Source: CAVWGP01 sp963754645 (GTDB taxonomy: Bacteria; Pseudomonadota; Alphaproteobacteria; Bin65). From it: a stretch of DNA of 64,000 nt. Made by a program: the position numbers and the translations under genes. The notes beneath the pieces are model-generated. The model saw only the letters and a program-made list of their open reading frames with translations. It had not been told where the DNA came from and ran no database searches. The stretch is taken from the NCBI GenBank assembly GCA_963754645.1, contig CAVWGP010000001.1:186001-250000 (forward strand). The letters are read 5' to 3'. Each line of letters starts with the position of its first letter. The stretch's first letter is position 1. Below, in pieces: positions 16,940 to 25,831 of this stretch.

Positions 16940-18553
16940 ATGTTCACTCGCAGGCTTTTCGCGACGACGGCGCTCGCCGTTATCGCCGCATTCTCCGGCG
17001 CGGCACCCGAGGCGCTCGCCCAGGAAAAGAAGACGATTCGCGCCGTGATGCACGCGCCGCTGCGCATCACCGACCCGATCATCACCACGGCCTACATCAT
17101 CCGCAATCACGGCTATCTGATTTACGACACGCTGTTCGCGATGGACGCAAATCAGAAAATCCAGCCGCAGATGATCGAGAAGTGGGAGGCCAGCGCCGAC
17201 AAGCTGACCTGGACATTCACTTTGCGCGACGGCCTCAAATGGCACGATGGCGCGCCGGTGACGTCGGACGATGCGATCCCCTCGCTCGAACGCTGGGCCA
17301 AGCGCGACACCATGGGCCAGGCGCTCGCCGCCGCGACCAAGGAATGGAAGAAGATCGACGCCAAGACCTTCCAGCTCGTGCTCAAGGAACCGTTCGGCCT
17401 GGTGCTCGAATCGATCGGCAAGCCCTCGTCCAACACGCCTTTCATCATGCCGAAGCGCGTCGCCGAAGCGCCGGCCGACAAGGCGATCGCCGATCACGCG
17501 CCGAACGATTGGCACATCGGCTCCGGCCCGTTCCGCTTCGTGCGCGCCGAGTTCCAGCCCGGCGTGAAGACCATTTACGAAAAGAACGCGGATTACGTGC
17601 CGCGCAAGGAGCCGGCCTCGTGGCTCGCGGGCGGCAAGGTCGTCAAGGTCGACCGCGTCGAGTGGATCAATGTCGGCGATCCGCAAACCACGGCCAACGC
17701 GCTCGTCAAGGGCGAGATCGATTTCTTCGAACAGGCGGCGTTCGACCTCATCCCGCAGCTCATCAATGCCAAGGCGCAAGGCGTCGTCGTCAAGGATCAC
17801 AACACGCTCGGCAATGGCGGCTGGCTGCGCATCAATTGGCTGCACCCGCCGTTCAACAACGAGAAGGTGCGCCAAGCGGTGCTCTACGCCATCGCCCAGG
17901 AAGACTATCTGGCGGTCCAGATCGGCAATCCCGATTTTTACCGCGTGTGCCCCTCGTTCTTCCCCTGCGGCAGCACGTTCGAATCCGCGGCCGGCGCGCC
18001 CGACTTCAACAAGCCGGACATCGAGAAGGCCAAGAAGCTGCTGCAAGAGGGTGGCTACAAGGGCGAGACCATCGTCCTGCTGCATGCAACGGACGTGAAA
18101 AGCCTGTCGCCGCTGGCGCCGGTCACGGCGCAGGCGCTGCGCAAGATCGGCATGAAGGTCGATCTCGTCGCCATGGATTGGGGAACCGTCGTGGCGCGGC
18201 GCGCCAAGATGGAGCCGCCGGAGCAAGGCGGCTGGCATTTGCTGCACACCTTCTGGGTCAATGCCGATCTGCTCAATCCGATCACCAACCCGGGCATAAG
18301 CGCCAAAGGCCGGAGCGGCAGTTGGTTCGGTTGGCCCGAGGACGCGGAGATCGAAAAAATGAAGGGCGAGTTCCTGCGTGCCACCGACCCGGCCAAGCAA
18401 AAAGAGTTGGCCAACGCCATCACCAAGCGGGCATTCGAGAAAGTGTTGTATGTTCCGATCGGCCAATTCCAATGGCCCTATGCCTATCGGACGAGCCTGT
18501 CCGGCGTGCTCGACGGTCCGGCGCCGGTGTTTTGGAACGTCGAAAAGAAATAG
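16940..18553 (+). CDS. ABC peptide/amide transporter substrate-binding protein 3
   Basis: Third paralogue, 537 aa, start ATG 16940 behind GGGAGGCACCA, signal peptide ending near EALAQEK. The shared landmarks are HAPLRITDPIITTAYIIRNH, KWHDGAPVTSDD and the Cys pair, here CPSFFPC. It lies closest to receptor 1 in the KEWKKIDAKTFQLVLKEPFG region. It is followed by a 265-nt gap containing an inverted repeat, then the permease genes. Tandem duplication of one ancestor is the simplest origin. Confidence 0.92.
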   Translation: MFTRRLFATTALAVIAAFSGAAPEALAQEKKTIRAVMHAPLRITDPIITTAYIIRNHGYLIYDTLFAMDANQKIQPQMIEKWEASADKLTWTFTLRDGLKWHDGAPVTSDDAIPSLERWAKRDTMGQALAAATKEWKKIDAKTFQLVLKEPFGLVLESIGKPSSNTPFIMPKRVAEAPADKAIADHAPNDWHIGSGPFRFVRAEFQPGVKTIYEKNADYVPRKEPASWLAGGKVVKVDRVEWINVGDPQTTANALVKGEIDFFEQAAFDLIPQLINAKAQGVVVKDHNTLGNGGWLRINWLHPPFNNEKVRQAVLYAIAQEDYLAVQIGNPDFYRVCPSFFPCGSTFESAAGAPDFNKPDIEKAKKLLQEGGYKGETIVLLHATDVKSLSPLAPVTAQALRKIGMKVDLVAMDWGTVVARRAKMEPPEQGGWHLLHTFWVNADLLNPITNPGISAKGRSGSWFGWPEDAEIEKMKGEFLRATDPAKQKELANAITKRAFEKVLYVPIGQFQWPYAYRTSLSGVLDGPAPVFWNVEKK

Positions 18554-18629
18554 CGGCGATCGTGCGTCGAGGAGAGGATCGCGGTCTTGCCAAAACCGGC
18601 CGATCGTCTCGAAGTTCGTTCGTCGCGTC

Positions 18630-18743
18630 GTAGGGGCGGGTCTCCGACCCGCCCCTTGCGTGTCGAGCGGCAACGGCGGCGCCGACGCGTCGGCGCTATC
18701 GTATGTCCAGTTGCGCGAGGGCGGGTCGGAGACCCGCCCCTAC
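18630..18743. repeat. inverted repeat, family C (GTAGGGGCGGGTCTCCGACC)
   Basis: A 25-bp arm starting GTAGGGGCGGGTCTCCGACC at 18630 is repeated exactly in inverse at 18719-18743. Each arm is itself a hairpin (GGGCGGGT-CTCCG-ACCCGCCC). It is a third REP-like family in this window and fills the gap between receptor 3 and the permease genes. It could act as an mRNA stabiliser or partial terminator between differently expressed cistrons. Confidence 0.85.
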
Positions 18744-18818
18744 GAATGGATGGCGATTGCGACGAGAGGACGACGGAAGAAAAGACCTTCCGCTCCTCGA
18801 TTTTCGTAACGTGACCTA

Positions 18819-19760
18819 GTGGGCCGCTTCCTCATCGTCCGGTTGTTGTCCACGATTCCGGTGATGGGCGTCGTGGCGATGATCGTGTTCGCCCTGGTGC
18901 GGCTCGACCGCGGCAAGGCGGCGGCGATCCTGTGCGGCGACGTGTGCCCGCCCGAAACCCTGGACAGGATTCAAGAACAGCTCGGCTTGAACGCGCCGAT
19001 CTGGGAGCAATTCCTGGGCTGGGTGTGGAAAATTCTCGGCGGCGATCTCGGCCTGTCCATCCAATCGAAAATCCCGGTCGCCAAGCTGATCGGCGACCGC
19101 ATCGAGCCCACCCTGTCGCTGGCCGCGACGACGCTCATCTTCTCGGTCGCCGTCGCCGTGCCGATGGGCGTGATCGCGGCGTGGAAGCAGGGCAAATGGC
19201 CCGACCGGCTCATCATGGTGTTTTCCGTGATCGGTTTCTCGGTGCCGGTTTTCGTGCTCGGCTACGTTCTCATCCTGGTGTTTCCCGCCTCGCTCGGCTG
19301 GCTGCACGTTCAGGGCTTTCAGTCGATCACGTCGGGCCTCGGCGGCTTTCTCGGCCGCATCACGCTGCCAACCTTGGCGCTCTCGGTCATCTATGTGGCG
19401 CTGATCGCGCGCATCACGCGCGCCAGCATGCTCGAATCGCTGGCGCAGGATTACATCCGCACCGCCTACGCCAAGGGCGCCAACCGCCGCACCGTGCTGC
19501 TGCACCACGCGCTGCGCAACGCGGCGGTGCCGATCGTGTCGATCATCGGCATCGGCCTTGTTTTGCTGATCGGCGGCGTGGTCGTGACCGAAACCGTGTT
19601 CAATATTCCCGGCGTCGGCCGCCTGACGGTCGAGGCCATTCTCGGCGCCGACTATCCGATCATCCAGGGCGTACTGCTGGTGTTTTCGGCGCTTTATGTT
19701 TTCATCAACCTCGTGATCGACGTGGCCTATACGCTGCTCGATCCGCGGATCCGGTACTGA
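18819..19760 (+). CDS. ABC peptide transporter permease, DppB-like
   Basis: Inner-membrane permease of 313 aa from a GTG start at 18819. Six membrane segments are visible: an N-terminal anchor (LLSTIPVMGVVAMIVFALV), then the block from TLSLAATTLIFSVAVAVPMG onward. The EAA loop that contacts the ATPase is at DYIRTAYAKGANRRTVLLHH. It is the DppB half of a dipeptide-type importer. Its stop is 2 nt before the next gene. No classic ribosome site precedes the GTG; an in-frame alternative start was not found. Confidence 0.9.
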   Translation: MGRFLIVRLLSTIPVMGVVAMIVFALVRLDRGKAAAILCGDVCPPETLDRIQEQLGLNAPIWEQFLGWVWKILGGDLGLSIQSKIPVAKLIGDRIEPTLSLAATTLIFSVAVAVPMGVIAAWKQGKWPDRLIMVFSVIGFSVPVFVLGYVLILVFPASLGWLHVQGFQSITSGLGGFLGRITLPTLALSVIYVALIARITRASMLESLAQDYIRTAYAKGANRRTVLLHHALRNAAVPIVSIIGIGLVLLIGGVVVTETVFNIPGVGRLTVEAILGADYPIIQGVLLVFSALYVFINLVIDVAYTLLDPRIRY

Positions 19761-19762
19761 CG

Positions 19763-20623
19763 ATGGGCGGCACGGTCTCGATCCGTGCCTTGCTGCGCCA
19801 CAGCGGCGTCGTGTTCGGCGGCGGCATCTTGCTGCTGCTCCTGCTGGCAGCGATTTTCGCGCCGCTGCTGACGAGCTTCGATCCGATCGAGATCAAGCCG
19901 CGTTTGCGCCTGCGCCCGCCTTCGCCCGAGCACCTGTTCGGCACCGACGGCGCGGGCCGCGATATCTGGACCCGCGTCGTCTATGGCGCGCGCGTTTCTT
20001 TGTTCATCGGTTTCGCCGCCGCCTCGCTCGCCTTGCTGGCGGGAACCGCGATCGGCCTGATCGCCGGCTATATCCGCGCGCTCGACGGCGTTTTGATGCG
20101 CGTCATGGACGGGCTGATGGCGATCCCGGGCCTGCTGCTCGCCATCGCATTGGTGTCGCTCTCGGGCGCCAACCTGTTGACCGTCATCGTCGCGATCTTC
20201 ATTCCCGATATTCCGCGCGTGGCGCGCCTGGTGCGCAGCGTCGTGCTCAGCATCCGCGAGGAGCCCTATGTCGAGGCCGCGATCGGGCTCGGCACGCCGA
20301 CGACGACGCTCGTGATCCGCCACATCCTGCCGAACACGATCCCCGCGCTGCTCGTGCAAGGCACCTATAGCGCGGCGGCGGCGATTCTGATCGAGGCGCT
20401 GCTGAGCTTCATCGGCGCCGGGCTTTCGCCGGAAATCCCGACCTGGGGCAACACCATCGCCGAGGGCCGCGACGTGTTCCAGCGCGCGCCCTGGATCATT
20501 TTGGCGCCCGGCGCCTTCCTCGCCGCCACCGTGCTGGCGATCAACACGCTCGGCGACGGACTGCGCGACACGCTCGATCCGCGCTTGGCCAAGCGCGTCG
20601 GCGGCATCGGAACTTCGCGATGA
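19763..20623 (+). CDS. ABC peptide transporter permease, DppC-like
   Basis: Second permease half, 286 aa, ATG 19763. It has the short N-terminal cytoplasmic part and a first membrane segment of DppC proteins (VVFGGGILLLLLLAAIFAPL), the periplasmic HLFGTDGAGRDIWTRVVYGA motif typical of the family, and the EAA loop EEPYVEAAIGLGTPTTTLVI. Its last four bases (ATGA) overlap the ATPase start, so expression of the permease and ATPase is coupled. Confidence 0.9.
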   Translation: MGGTVSIRALLRHSGVVFGGGILLLLLLAAIFAPLLTSFDPIEIKPRLRLRPPSPEHLFGTDGAGRDIWTRVVYGARVSLFIGFAAASLALLAGTAIGLIAGYIRALDGVLMRVMDGLMAIPGLLLAIALVSLSGANLLTVIVAIFIPDIPRVARLVRSVVLSIREEPYVEAAIGLGTPTTTLVIRHILPNTIPALLVQGTYSAAAAILIEALLSFIGAGLSPEIPTWGNTIAEGRDVFQRAPWIILAPGAFLAATVLAINTLGDGLRDTLDPRLAKRVGGIGTSR

Positions 20624-22272
20624 CGCAGCCGGACGCGAAAACCGGCCCGGTGCTGCGCATGACGGATGTCAGCGTGTCGCTGCCGCGCTACGGCGACCGG
20701 CCGTTTGCCGTGGAAAAAATTTCGCTTGAGGTCAATCGCGGCGAGGTCGTTTGCATCGTCGGCGAATCGGGATCGGGCAAGTCGGTCACGGCCGCGGCGG
20801 TGATGGGCCTGCTGCCCGAAGGTCAGCTCGCGATCACCGCCGGCGCCATCGCGCTCGAAGGCGAGGATTTGCGCGCCGCGGGCCGGCGCCGGCTGCGCCA
20901 GCTGCGCGGCAGCCGCATGTCGATGATCTTCCAGGAGCCGATGACGGCGCTCAACCCGGTGCACGAGATCGGCCGCCAGATCGCCGAAGTGTTGCGCTGT
21001 CACAACTGGGGCAGCGGCGAAGCGGCGCGGCGCGAGCGCGTTCTGGCCCTGATGCGCCGCGTCCATCTGCCGGACGTCGAAAAACTCTACCGCTCCTATC
21101 CGCACCAATTGTCGGGCGGCCAGCGCCAGCGCGTGATGATCGCGATGGCGCTCATCCTCGAACCGTCGCTGCTCATCGCCGACGAGCCGACCACGGCGCT
21201 CGACGTGACGACCCAGGCGCAGATCCTTTCGCTGTTGAAGGAATTGCAGCGCGAGCGCGGCACCGGCGTTCTTTTCATCACGCATGATTTCGGCGTCGTC
21301 GCCGACATTGCCGACCGCGTCGTGGTGATGAAGGACGGCCGGGTCGTCGAAACCGGCACCGCCGCCGAAGTGCTGCGCGGCCCGCGCGAGGATTACACCA
21401 AGATGCTCATTGCCGCGGTGCCGACCCTGACGCCGCGCCCGGCGCGCGCTTCGACCGGCGCGCTCGTGCTGCAGACCGCGCATCTCTCGAAGAAGTTCAG
21501 CGGCGGCGGCTTCTTCCAGGTCAAGCGCGACGTGCACGCGGTCAACGACGTGTCGATCGAGCTCAAGCGCGGCGACACGCTGGGCATCGTCGGCGAATCG
21601 GGCTCGGGAAAATCGACCTTGGCGCGCTGCGTCGTGCGCCTGATCGATCCGACCGCGGGCGCCATCAGCATCGACGGCGTCGATATCGCCTCGTTGCGCC
21701 AGAGCGAGCTCAAGGCGGTGCGCCGGCGCGTGCAGATGATCTTCCAGGACCCCTATCGCTCGCTCAACCCGCGCCGCACCGTGGGCCAGTCGATCGTCGA
21801 GGGGCCGATGAATTACGGCGCCGCGCGCGGCGACGCGCTGAAGCGCGCCCGCGAGCTGGTCGAGACCGTCGGCATTTCGGGCGCGGCGCTCGACCGTTTC
21901 CCGCACCAATTCTCGGGCGGGCAGCGCCAGCGCCTGTGCATCGCGCGCGCGCTCGCCATGGACCCGGAGCTGCTGATCGCCGACGAGGCGGTTTCGGCCC
22001 TCGACGTGTCGGTGCAAGCGCAAGTGCTGACCCTGCTCGAAGCCATTCGCGACAAATTCAATCTCGCGATCCTGTTCATCACCCACGATCTGCGCGTGGC
22101 CGCGCGCCTGTGCGACCGGGTTGCCGTCATGCATCGCGGGCGCGTCGTCGAGCACGGGCTGACGCGGCAAATTTTCGCCGACCCGAAGCACGAATACACG
22201 CGCGAGCTGTTCGCCGCCATTCCCGGCCGCACCCATTGGGGCGCCGCCGCCGATCTCGGAGCCAAAACATGA
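20620..22272 (+). CDS. ABC peptide transporter ATPase with two nucleotide-binding domains (DppD-DppF fusion type)
   Basis: A 550-aa cytoplasmic ATPase with two complete ABC domains. Domain 1 has Walker A GESGSGKSV (about residue 50), signature LSGGQRQR and Walker B LLIADEPTTALD. Domain 2 has Walker A GESGSGKST (about residue 327), signature FSGGQRQR and LLIADEAVSALDV. The second Walker B has Ala in place of the usual Pro (DEAVSALD), which is common in DppF-like halves. It starts in the permease stop (ATGA) and its own stop overlaps the next amidase start by 4 nt, so the four genes 18819-23705 are tightly coupled. Confidence 0.92.
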   Translation: MTQPDAKTGPVLRMTDVSVSLPRYGDRPFAVEKISLEVNRGEVVCIVGESGSGKSVTAAAVMGLLPEGQLAITAGAIALEGEDLRAAGRRRLRQLRGSRMSMIFQEPMTALNPVHEIGRQIAEVLRCHNWGSGEAARRERVLALMRRVHLPDVEKLYRSYPHQLSGGQRQRVMIAMALILEPSLLIADEPTTALDVTTQAQILSLLKELQRERGTGVLFITHDFGVVADIADRVVVMKDGRVVETGTAAEVLRGPREDYTKMLIAAVPTLTPRPARASTGALVLQTAHLSKKFSGGGFFQVKRDVHAVNDVSIELKRGDTLGIVGESGSGKSTLARCVVRLIDPTAGAISIDGVDIASLRQSELKAVRRRVQMIFQDPYRSLNPRRTVGQSIVEGPMNYGAARGDALKRARELVETVGISGAALDRFPHQFSGGQRQRLCIARALAMDPELLIADEAVSALDVSVQAQVLTLLEAIRDKFNLAILFITHDLRVAARLCDRVAVMHRGRVVEHGLTRQIFADPKHEYTRELFAAIPGRTHWGAAADLGAKT

Positions 22273-23705
22273 CCGCGTTTCGCGACTATTGGAAATATGA
22301 CGGGCTCGGCCTCGCCGAGCTGGTGCGGCGCAAGCAGGTTACCGCCGAGGAAATTCTCGACGGCGTCATCGCCCGCATCGAGGCGCTCAATCCCAAGTTC
22401 GGCTGCGTCGTGCTGCGCATGGACGATTACGCGCGCCGGCAGATCAAGGCGGGCCTCGACTATGGCCCCTATACCGGCGTGCCGCTGATGATCAAGGACC
22501 TTTACCTGCTGGTGAAGGACGCGCCGCTCGCCAATGGCAGCCGCCTGTTCCGCGACATGGGCTGCCCGATCGACATGACCTTGGCCGAACGCTATCGCCG
22601 CGCGGGTTTCGTGTTTTGCGGCCGCACGGCGTCGCCCGAATTCGGGCTCAACATGGCGAGCGATCCCGTCATCTTCGGGCCGACGCGCAATCCCTGGGAC
22701 TTGAACCGCACGCCGGGCGGCTCCTCGGGCGGCTCCTCGGCCGCGGTCGCCGCGCGCCTGGTGCCGATCGCGCATTCGACCGACGGCGGCGGCTCGATCC
22801 GCATCCCCGCCTCGTTCACCGGCACGGTGGGCATGAAGCCGACGCGGCTGCGCAACCCGCATGGGCCGCTCATCGGCGAAGGCTGGGGCGGACTTTCCGC
22901 CGCGCACACGATCACGCTTTCGGTGCGCGATCAGGCCGCGACGCTCGATGCCACAAGCGGGCCGGCCGAGGGCGATCCCTATGCGGCGCCGCCGCCGGCG
23001 CGGCCTTTTCTGTCCGAAGTCGGGCGCGATCCCGGCCGCTTGCGCATCGCCGTTCATACCAAGGCGCGGAGCGGCGTGCCGGTGCATGCCGAATGCGTCA
23101 AGGCTGCGACCGAGGCGGCAAAGCTTTGCCAATCGCTCGGCCACAGCGTCGAAGAAGCAGAGCCGGAATACGACTACGACCAGATGTTCGATACGCTGTG
23201 GATGCTGGCGTGCTCGAATATCGCCAGCGCGGTCGATCTGCGCTTGGCCGAATTGAAACGCGGCTTGCGCGACGACGATCTCGAGCCCGCCTCGCACGGC
23301 GCCTATCGCCTCGGCAAGAGCCTGACGGCCATCGACTATGCCCGTGCCACCGTTGCCGCGCACGCGATCGGCCGGCGCATCGGCGCGTTCTATGCCAAAT
23401 ACGATGTGGCGATCTCGCCCGTGTCGGCCAATCCCGCGCTGCCGCTCGGCGCGCCGCCCAATATGAAAGAGGGCGATTGGGGGAAATATCGCGCAGCGCT
23501 GTACCAGCAGATCGCGTTCACGCCGGTTTACAATGTCTCGGGCGCGCCGGCGCTGTCGGTGCCGCTGCATTGGACCGCGGAAGGTCTCCCGGTCGGAACG
23601 CAACTCGCCGCCGGCTTCGGCAACGAGAGCGTGCTGTTCCGCCTCGCCGCCCAGCTCGAGGCCGCGCGCCCGTGGTTCGACAAGCGGCCGGCGTCGATCA
23701 GCTAA
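22269..23705 (+). CDS. amidase signature family protein 2
   Basis: Intact amidase-signature enzyme of 478 aa, translationally coupled to the ATPase gene (ATGA overlap). The catalytic Lys is in GVPLMIKDLY (about residue 78), followed by the Ser/Gly block TPGGSSGGSSAAVAA and STDGGGSIRIPASF with the cis-Ser and nucleophilic Ser. It lacks a signal peptide, so the amide is probably hydrolysed after import. It is only distantly similar to the amidase at 13779. Its stop overlaps tail to tail with the cupin gene on the other strand. Confidence 0.92.
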   Translation: MTAFRDYWKYDGLGLAELVRRKQVTAEEILDGVIARIEALNPKFGCVVLRMDDYARRQIKAGLDYGPYTGVPLMIKDLYLLVKDAPLANGSRLFRDMGCPIDMTLAERYRRAGFVFCGRTASPEFGLNMASDPVIFGPTRNPWDLNRTPGGSSGGSSAAVAARLVPIAHSTDGGGSIRIPASFTGTVGMKPTRLRNPHGPLIGEGWGGLSAAHTITLSVRDQAATLDATSGPAEGDPYAAPPPARPFLSEVGRDPGRLRIAVHTKARSGVPVHAECVKAATEAAKLCQSLGHSVEEAEPEYDYDQMFDTLWMLACSNIASAVDLRLAELKRGLRDDDLEPASHGAYRLGKSLTAIDYARATVAAHAIGRRIGAFYAKYDVAISPVSANPALPLGAPPNMKEGDWGKYRAALYQQIAFTPVYNVSGAPALSVPLHWTAEGLPVGTQLAAGFGNESVLFRLAAQLEAARPWFDKRPASIS

Positions 23706-23989
23706 GGCTTCAACTCGATTTCGATGAAGGCGTATTCGAAATCGTTGGCGTTGACCACGTCGTGCTCGACGCCTTCGAGCCGGGCATAGGAGGCGCCGCG
23801 CTTGAGTTCGACGACGCGCTCGCCGCCGCCGGGCTCGACGATTCGCAGCTTGCCGTCGAGCAGCGGGACGACGACATAGTCCATGCCGTGCCGGTGCCAG
23901 CCGGTGGCGGCACCGGGCGCGAAACGCCACTCGGTGACCTTGACCCGGTCGTTGTCGATCTGAACCGTGGGGATGGCTTGTTTTGTCAT
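23702..23989 (-). CDS. small single-domain cupin protein
   Basis: A 95-aa cupin from ATG 23989 (MTKQAIPTVQIDNDRV). The metal-binding motif is present: GWHRHGMDYVVVPLLDGKL gives the two His and downstream Glu-like positions, and VEHDVVNANDFEYAFIEIE gives the second cupin motif. ATG 24064 would extend the frame upstream by 25 residues of no family character. Role unknown; stand-alone cupins include sugar or amine binding proteins and dioxygenases. Confidence 0.8.
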   Translation of the reverse strand: MTKQAIPTVQIDNDRVKVTEWRFAPGAATGWHRHGMDYVVVPLLDGKLRIVEPGGGERVVELKRGASYARLEGVEHDVVNANDFEYAFIEIELKP

Positions 23990-24005
23990 CGCGTCGAGCC
24001 GCGCG

Positions 24006-24308
24006 CTATCCTTTGCTCTTTTCGCCGAAATAAAACCCGGCGACCGTGCCGACCAGGCCGACAACCGGGCCGATCAAGATGGCGAGAAAATCCTTGAGGT
24101 CGGTGGCGGAAATCTTGTCTTTGACGCCCCACCACAATGTGCCGAAGCTCATCACGACGATGGCCACCAGAAGCGCGATCAGCAGCATCGCGATCCAGCC
24201 GCGCTTCGTCTCGCGGTCCCGTGTCGGGTCGTAAGGCGTCGCGGTGGGCTGGTCGACGGATCTGGGCGCCAGGTCGCCCTGTAAATCGATTTCTTCTTCT
24301 TCCGCCAC
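24006..24308 (-). CDS. small inner-membrane protein with two membrane segments
   Basis: A 100-aa protein with an acidic N-terminus (MAEEEEIDLQGDL), a first hydrophobic segment (AMLLIALLVAIVVMSFGTLW) and a second at the C-terminus (LAILIGPVVGLVGTVAGFYF) ending EKSKG. No known family is recognised; the topology recalls small phage- or plasmid-type membrane proteins. It is followed, 16 nt on, by the cupin gene on the same strand. Confidence 0.65.
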   Translation of the reverse strand: MAEEEEIDLQGDLAPRSVDQPTATPYDPTRDRETKRGWIAMLLIALLVAIVVMSFGTLWWGVKDKISATDLKDFLAILIGPVVGLVGTVAGFYFGEKSKG

Positions 24309-24335
24309 CGCCAGCGCCCCGTGGCTGCAATCGGT

Positions 24336-24545
24336 TTACTTGCGGACGACTTGGCGAAATTTGCGATCCTTGTCTTCGATCAGAATCTTGTTTCCCTTTT
24401 CCTCTTCCTCCACCAGGAACTTTTCCATCATAAGCGCCCGGCGAATGGCTTCGGTCACGGTAATTCGGCGCTTTTCCGCCAACTTTCTGACGGCATCGAG
24501 TTCTTCTTTGGGTATGTTGAAGCTGACCTTGATGATGTCGCCCAC
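24336..24545 (-). CDS. ribbon-helix-helix DNA-binding protein (CopG/MetJ-like)
   Basis: A 69-aa protein. GTG 24545 is preferred because AGGAGG lies 8-9 nt upstream; the longer ATG at 24578 has no such site. The N-terminus (VKVSFNIPKEELDAV) forms the DNA-binding beta strand, then two helices with RRITVTEAIRRALMMEKFLV as in CopG-like antitoxins and phage-type repressors. The tail is acidic then basic. Probably an antitoxin-like or autoregulatory repressor; no toxin partner is adjacent. Confidence 0.75.
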   Translation of the reverse strand: MGDIIKVSFNIPKEELDAVRKLAEKRRITVTEAIRRALMMEKFLVEEEEKGNKILIEDKDRKFRQVVRK

Positions 24546-24569
24546 GGCAAGCCGCCTCCTGAAAAGCCT

Positions 24570-24612
24570 AGCGGACAATAATATTTTATATATACAGAAT
24601 ATGGCTCAAAGA
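24570..24612 (-). promoter_or_regulatory. AT-rich promoter candidate for the ribbon-helix-helix gene
   Basis: On the minus strand TTGAGC (near 24605) is followed after about 15 nt by TAAAAT inside a run of TATATATAAAATATT, an abrupt AT-rich island in GC-rich surroundings just upstream of the regulator start. The hexamer fit and spacing are approximate. Confidence 0.4.
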
Positions 24613-24613
24613 A

Positions 24614-25621
24614 TCAACCGGTAAGCACCACCGGCGTTCCGCCGCGCCGCGCCGCGACGCGCTCGGACATGAGGCACAGGATTTCCCACATCATCGTGAC
24701 GCCGACCAGCGCCGTCATGCCGCTGACGGATCGAAGGGCGGCGCCACCTCGACCACGTCGGCGCCGACAATGTCGAGGCCGCGCAATCCGCGCAACATCC
24801 GCTGCGCTTCGAAGGTCGTGAGCCCGCCGATCTCGGGCGTGCCGGTGCCGGGCGCGTAGACCGGATCGAGCCCATCGACATCGAAGCTGACATAGGTCGG
24901 CCCGGTGCCGGCGACGCGGCGCGCTTCGGCAATGGTGGCCTCGACGCCGAGTTCGTGGAACTCCTCGATCGAGATGACGCGGATGCCCTGCGCCATGCGC
25001 CCAGGCATTGTCCTCGACGCCGTAGAGCGAGCCGCGGATGCCGATCTGGACCGTGCGCTTGGGATCGAGCAGGCCTTCCTCGACGGCGCGGCGGAACGGC
25101 GTGCCGTGGGTGAAGGTGTAGTCGCCGAAATAACGGTCCCAGGTGTCGGTGTGGGCGTCGAAATGCACCATGCCGACCGGGCGCGATCTTGGCGATGGCG
25201 CGCATGATCGGCAGTGTGACAAGATGATCGCCGCCGGCCGAGAGCGGCACGATGCCGGCGGCGTGCACCGCCGCGAAAAATTTTTCGACCCGCGCCAGCG
25301 AATCCATGAGATCGACCGGATTGACCGGCGAATCGCCGAGATCGGCGCAATTCGCCAGCTCGGTAGGGCTGCGATGCCGCTGACGTGGTGGGTGTTGCGC
25401 ATCATGGTCGATTGATCGCGCATCTGGCGCGGGCCGTGCCGCGCGCCGGGCCTGTTGGTGGTGCCGCCGTCCCACGGCACGCCGATCAAGCCGATCTCGA
25501 CTCCCGCCGCCGCCGCTTCCTCGGGTGCGATGTGCGGCAGGCGCATGAAGGTCGGAATGCCGGCGAAGCGCGGCAGGACATTGCCGGAGAGCGGGAGGAA
25601 GGAGCGTTTTTTCTCGGTCAT
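24614..25621 (-). CDS. agmatinase/arginase (ureohydrolase) family protein, four frameshifts
   Basis: Ureohydrolase of about 333 aa that would cleave agmatine or a guanidino acid to urea. The full protein is visible in pieces. The first frame gives FAGIPTFMRLPHIAPEEAAA and IGLIGVPWDGGTTNRPGARH. The second gives IVPLSAGGDHLVTLPIMRAI (GGDH metal motif). The third gives VGMVHFDAHTDTWDRYFGDY (DAHxD motif). The fourth gives TYVSFDVDGLDPVYAPGTGT (SFDxDxxDP motif), returning to the first frame for the C-terminus. Shifts lie near 25369, 25180, 24997 and 24724, and all metal ligands are conserved. As written no active enzyme would be made. Confidence 0.75.
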   Translation of the reverse strand: MTEKKRSFLPLSGNVLPRFAGIPTFMRLPHIAPEEAAAAGVEIGLIGVPWDGGTTNRPGARHGPRQMRDQSTMMRNTHHVSGIAALPSWRIAPISAIRRSIRSISWIRWRGSKNFSRRCTPPASCRSRPAAIILSHCRSCAPSPRSRPVGMVHFDAHTDTWDRYFGDYTFTHGTPFRRAVEEGLLDPKRTVQIGIRGSLYGVEDNAWAHGAGHPRHLDRGVPRTRRRGHHCRSAPRRRHRADLCQLRCRWARSGLRARHRHARDRRAHDLRSAADVARIARPRHCRRRRGRGGAALRSVSGMTALVGVTMMWEILCLMSERVAARRGGTPVVLTG

Positions 25622-25770
25622 GGGCGGGAAGGCTGCATCGAAACACCATTGCCGTCGCGCACATCATAGTCGGCGACTGCGGCAAAGCCACGAAATTCAA
25701 AAGTTCCCAATGCCTGCCGCAGATTGGATTTGATCGCCTCTAAAACGACGAGCAAGGGGATTTTTCCTAT

Positions 25771-25798
25771 TATTTCCCTTGACTATGGTATATTTCCC
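25771..25798 (+). promoter_or_regulatory. direct repeat TATTTCCC flanking a TTGACT box upstream of the toxin gene
   Basis: TATTTCCC at 25771-25778 and 25791-25798, 20 bp apart (about two helical turns), with TTGACT at 25779-25784 between them. They lie about 35-60 nt upstream of the ATG at 25832. This looks like a promoter with flanking operator half-sites. No convincing -10 hexamer follows at 17 nt, so the assignment is tentative. Confidence 0.3.
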
Positions 25799-25831
25799 AA
25801 TATGGCCCAGTCCCGATTATGGAGGACTGAC

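Noticed and set aside
20365..23930. Long minus-strand frames opposite the ABC ATPase and amidase
   Set aside because: Antisense shadows in high-GC DNA; the plus strand shows Walker and amidase motifs throughout.
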